Positions 61,398 to 64,000 of a stretch of DNA of 64,000 nucleotides are shown here, in pieces. Numbering within the stretch: position 1 is the first letter of the stretch; every line of letters starts with the position of its first letter. The notes below the pieces were generated by a model, which did no database searches, was not told the origin of the DNA, and saw only the letters and a program-made list of their open reading frames with translations. A program made the position numbers and the translations under genes. This stretch comes from Yamagishiella unicocca (lineage: Eukaryota > Chlorophyta > Chlorophyceae > Chlamydomonadales > Volvocaceae), in assembly GCA_003116995.1 (NCBI GenBank), contig BDSL01000024.1:248001-312000 (forward strand), in the 5' to 3' direction.

Positions 61398-63595
61398 TGT
61401 GGTGGTACGGATGGCTGCGTGGAGGCCGCTGCGAGCGGCAGCAGCGGAGAGGAGGTGCGCTCACCTACCAGCAGGTGTTGCTAGCTGCGGCTGCAGGCCG
61501 CCGGCACACTGGCTGGCAGGCAGGCAGGTCGCTGATGCGCAAGGCGCGCGCGGGCACGGCGCTGCTAGTGGGCGTACGTTCGAGCGATCCAGGGGGGGCC
61601 GGACGGCCGGTGCGATGGATGTATGGGCTGCCGTTACAACCACATTATTATTATTACCTCGTCGATCGTCAGTTTATCGGTCGTCATGACGAGACCGATT
61701 GGTGGCTGGTGGCTGGATGGGTGCCAGCTGCTAGCTAGCTAGCTGCTAGCAGCCTGCTTGCAGCCTGCGTGCGAGCAAGGGGTCGCCTGCTGCTGCTGGC
61801 CGTAGCTTGGTTACGATGGCTTCTGGCTGGACAGCCGAGGTACGTAGGGCGGACCTACCCTGGACTACCCTGGCTTATTGCCGTATTACTGATCGATTCC
61901 GGCGCCTCGCTGCTCTGAGTGGCAGCCGAGGCGGCACGGACGCTGCTGTGCATACTCGGTGGCACATATCGATCTACGTACGCTGCTGTAACACGTAGTC
62001 GTCGTACTTGCTATATTGGGCTCCAGACCAATAGGCAGCTGCAGAATCCTCTCTCGGGCGATGCGGTGCCGCGCCTTGAAGAAGATGAAAGAGGCAGAAC
62101 CCAGCCGCGCTGCTCCTGCTGCTGGCGCAGCGCTTTGAGGCGTAACCACTTCAGCAGGTCGGTGTACGTGTCATGTCGACGGCGTGCCTCGTTTCGTTCC
62201 TTCCGGCGGGCGTATTCCCTGCCACGTGCACGCGTCTTTCCCTTTTTTAACACCCTGTACGGCGTTCACGCGTGTCCGATGGAAATTACGTAATTTGTGA
62301 CCGCGCATGCCCTAAGAACGTTAACCTGCGCGCCCGCCATGCATGTAACGAACGATGGAGGATGGAGCCTGACAGCATCAATGACAGCATCGATCGGACG
62401 GTCGGTCACCAGCATTATTGGCACTGTGCGCTCTCTCTTTCCCTCCTGGCCTTGTCTCCCACTGAAATTATTAAACCTACTACGTGGCCTCTAGTAGTGC
62501 TACTGTCGTCAGCAGGCGATGTGCCCGAACGATGCCTCTACGTACTTTCTGGACGGTCTGCTGGGATGGACCCAATGTGGCTTTACTACTAATCCTCCTG
62601 GCCTTGGTTTGTTGGGGTTATTAGTTGCCCGTGGTGCTGAATGAAGTCCCCTACCTTGACTGGCCGCCGGTTATTATATTATTCGCTCGGTGGGGCGTCT
62701 TACTTTGGGTGAGTGGGTAGATAGCCGGTATATGCCCTGGGCTTCGGGGTTTTCTTATCCCCAGCAGCGCGTCGGTTCGGGCTGTCTGGTCCCTCCGATT
62801 TCCCTGCGGAGTGCCTGGCTGCTGGGTCACCGCCCTTTTGGCCGAGGCGGGTCGTACGTCCTGTTGCCCCCGTATAGATAGTATGTATGTGCCTTTCGGG
62901 GCGTTTGCTGGCTGCTCGCTAGCGCTGGCTTCTCATACGGTAAGTTCGCGGTGCGAGCCCGCCCTCTTGTCCTGGGCTCGTCGTCCGCCCTTGAGGACAC
63001 TGGAACACCTTATTACTGTTACAGACAGTATCATATATATAGTACCAATTCGAAGACGCACGGTATTCCGCTGAGCTTCTCCCAGCGCCCGCTTTCCACC
63101 GCCGCGCGCTTTATAACATTATTACCAATTACCGGCAGGGACTTATTGGCTGTTCCGGACTAAACTCTCCCCCCTGCAGCGTGCGCTGTGTCGAGCGCCC
63201 TCACATACACCTTTCTCAACCTCGAGTGCGCGTGTGCAACTTCAACTCTCAGCGGCTCATTTTCTCCTTTCCGCCATTGTGCGGATTTCCTCCGCTGTTC
63301 CGGACCAGTTTCTGCTGGCGGCGTCCTAGGACGGAGGCCTCCGGGGCCAGCAGTCGGGCAGCGAGTGCACCTCAGTTGATTGTGGATGTCGTGGGGCGGC
63401 GAGCCTTATTAGCCTTGTTGTCACGCGCCCTTACTTCCTCGCTGTTTCGTGCGGGGTGTATGTGCATTTCGTTTTGTGGTGCCTGCCGGCGGCCGGGGAG
63501 TCGGTTGGCTGTGACTGCGTGCTGTCGCGTCGTGGCTGCTGTATATATCGCTATGGGAGTACTTGCCCCGGTTTGGTGCCGGTTTGCCCTCTTTG

Positions 63596-63900
63596 CCCGG
63601 TTACCGGGGCCGGTAAACGGCCCCTCTAACCGGCCCCCGGTTGGCCAGCCGCCCGGTAACCGACCCATCCCAGTAACCGACCCCCTTACTCGGTTACCGG
63701 GGCCGGTAATCGGACCAGTAACCGACCCAGTTAGGCACGCCACCCGGTTACAGACCCCTCCCACCAACCGACCCCTTTGCCCGGTTACCGGGGTCGGTAA
63801 CCGGCCCCGGTAACCGGCCCCCGATTGGCCAGCCACCCAGTAACGGACCACTCCCACTAACTGCCCCCCTTGCCCGGTTACCGGGGCCGGTTACCGGTGG
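63596..63900 (+). repeat. Degenerate palindromic GGTTACCGGGGCCGGTAACC repeats
   Basis: Five or so spaced copies of CCGGTTACCGGGGCCGGTAA with intervening CGGCCCC(T/C)..ACC(C/G)ACC sequence. Each core can fold on itself. A small hairpin TGGTCTC-GGGA-GAGACCA follows at about 63903-63921. Confidence 0.85.
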
Positions 63901-64000
63901 GATGGTCTCGGGAGAGACCATTTGATACCGGGTGAAATGATAAGTTTTCGTCATGCTAAGCTCCCGCCGTTCTGAGGATATATTAATGCTTTAATATTCA

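Larger units (their letters stand above)
60682..64000. other. PNPase 3' flank and repeat-rich intergenic DNA
   Basis: No frame resembles a known protein. A TGTAA at 61988-61992 could end a long PNPase 3' UTR. It contains several CTAGCTAG runs and the repeats listed separately. Confidence 0.45.

Overview
The window is nuclear DNA from a volvocine green alga, most likely Chlamydomonas or a close relative. The evidence is high GC, genes broken by many short introns, TGTAA poly(A) signals, CCCTAAAA-type telomere-like tracts, a TPP riboswitch in front of THI4, and many minisatellites. No tool was run. Gene identities rest on reading translated exons against remembered family motifs, and exon borders were chosen so that every junction keeps frame.

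Layout. 1-5.1 kb: an LRR-like fragment, a decayed Copia retrotransposon (minus strand) and a nest of inverted repeats. 5.1-11.9 kb: gene-poor, with two small candidate genes (a two-exon Cys-rich protein at 6.2-6.8 kb and a 76-residue zinc-knuckle protein at 10.2 kb), palindromes and short duplications. 12.0-35.5 kb, minus: a complete telomerase reverse transcriptase (TERT) gene. Twenty exons join in phase to about 4,539 residues, roughly four times the usual TERT length, with a stop-free 6.9 kb exon that places about 2,270 low-complexity residues between RT motifs B' and C. 36.1-39.6 kb, plus: THI4 (thiazole synthase), whose 5' leader carries a TPP aptamer between two alternative splice donors. 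40.4-41.9 kb, minus: ribosomal protein eS12. 42.4-46.2 kb, plus: UDP-glucose 4-epimerase (10 exons). 46.8-60.7 kb, plus: organellar-type polynucleotide phosphorylase (20 exons, about 834 residues), one intron of which holds about 2.4 kb of a 12-bp tandem repeat. 60.7-64 kb: no convincing gene, only simple and palindromic repeats.

The five large genes are unrelated housekeeping functions: telomere maintenance, thiamine synthesis, translation, galactose/UDP-sugar metabolism and organellar RNA turnover. They do not form a pathway. TERT/THI4 and eS12/GALE are divergent pairs that may share promoter regions; THI4/eS12 converge; GALE and PNPase are in tandem. TERT and PNPase introns are loaded with three dispersed short repeat families and minisatellites, whereas the THI4, eS12 and GALE introns are nearly free of them.

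The most notable items are the giant TERT with SQ/TQ-rich insertions, the THI4 riboswitch arrangement, and tandem repeats that copy exon ends together with their splice donors.
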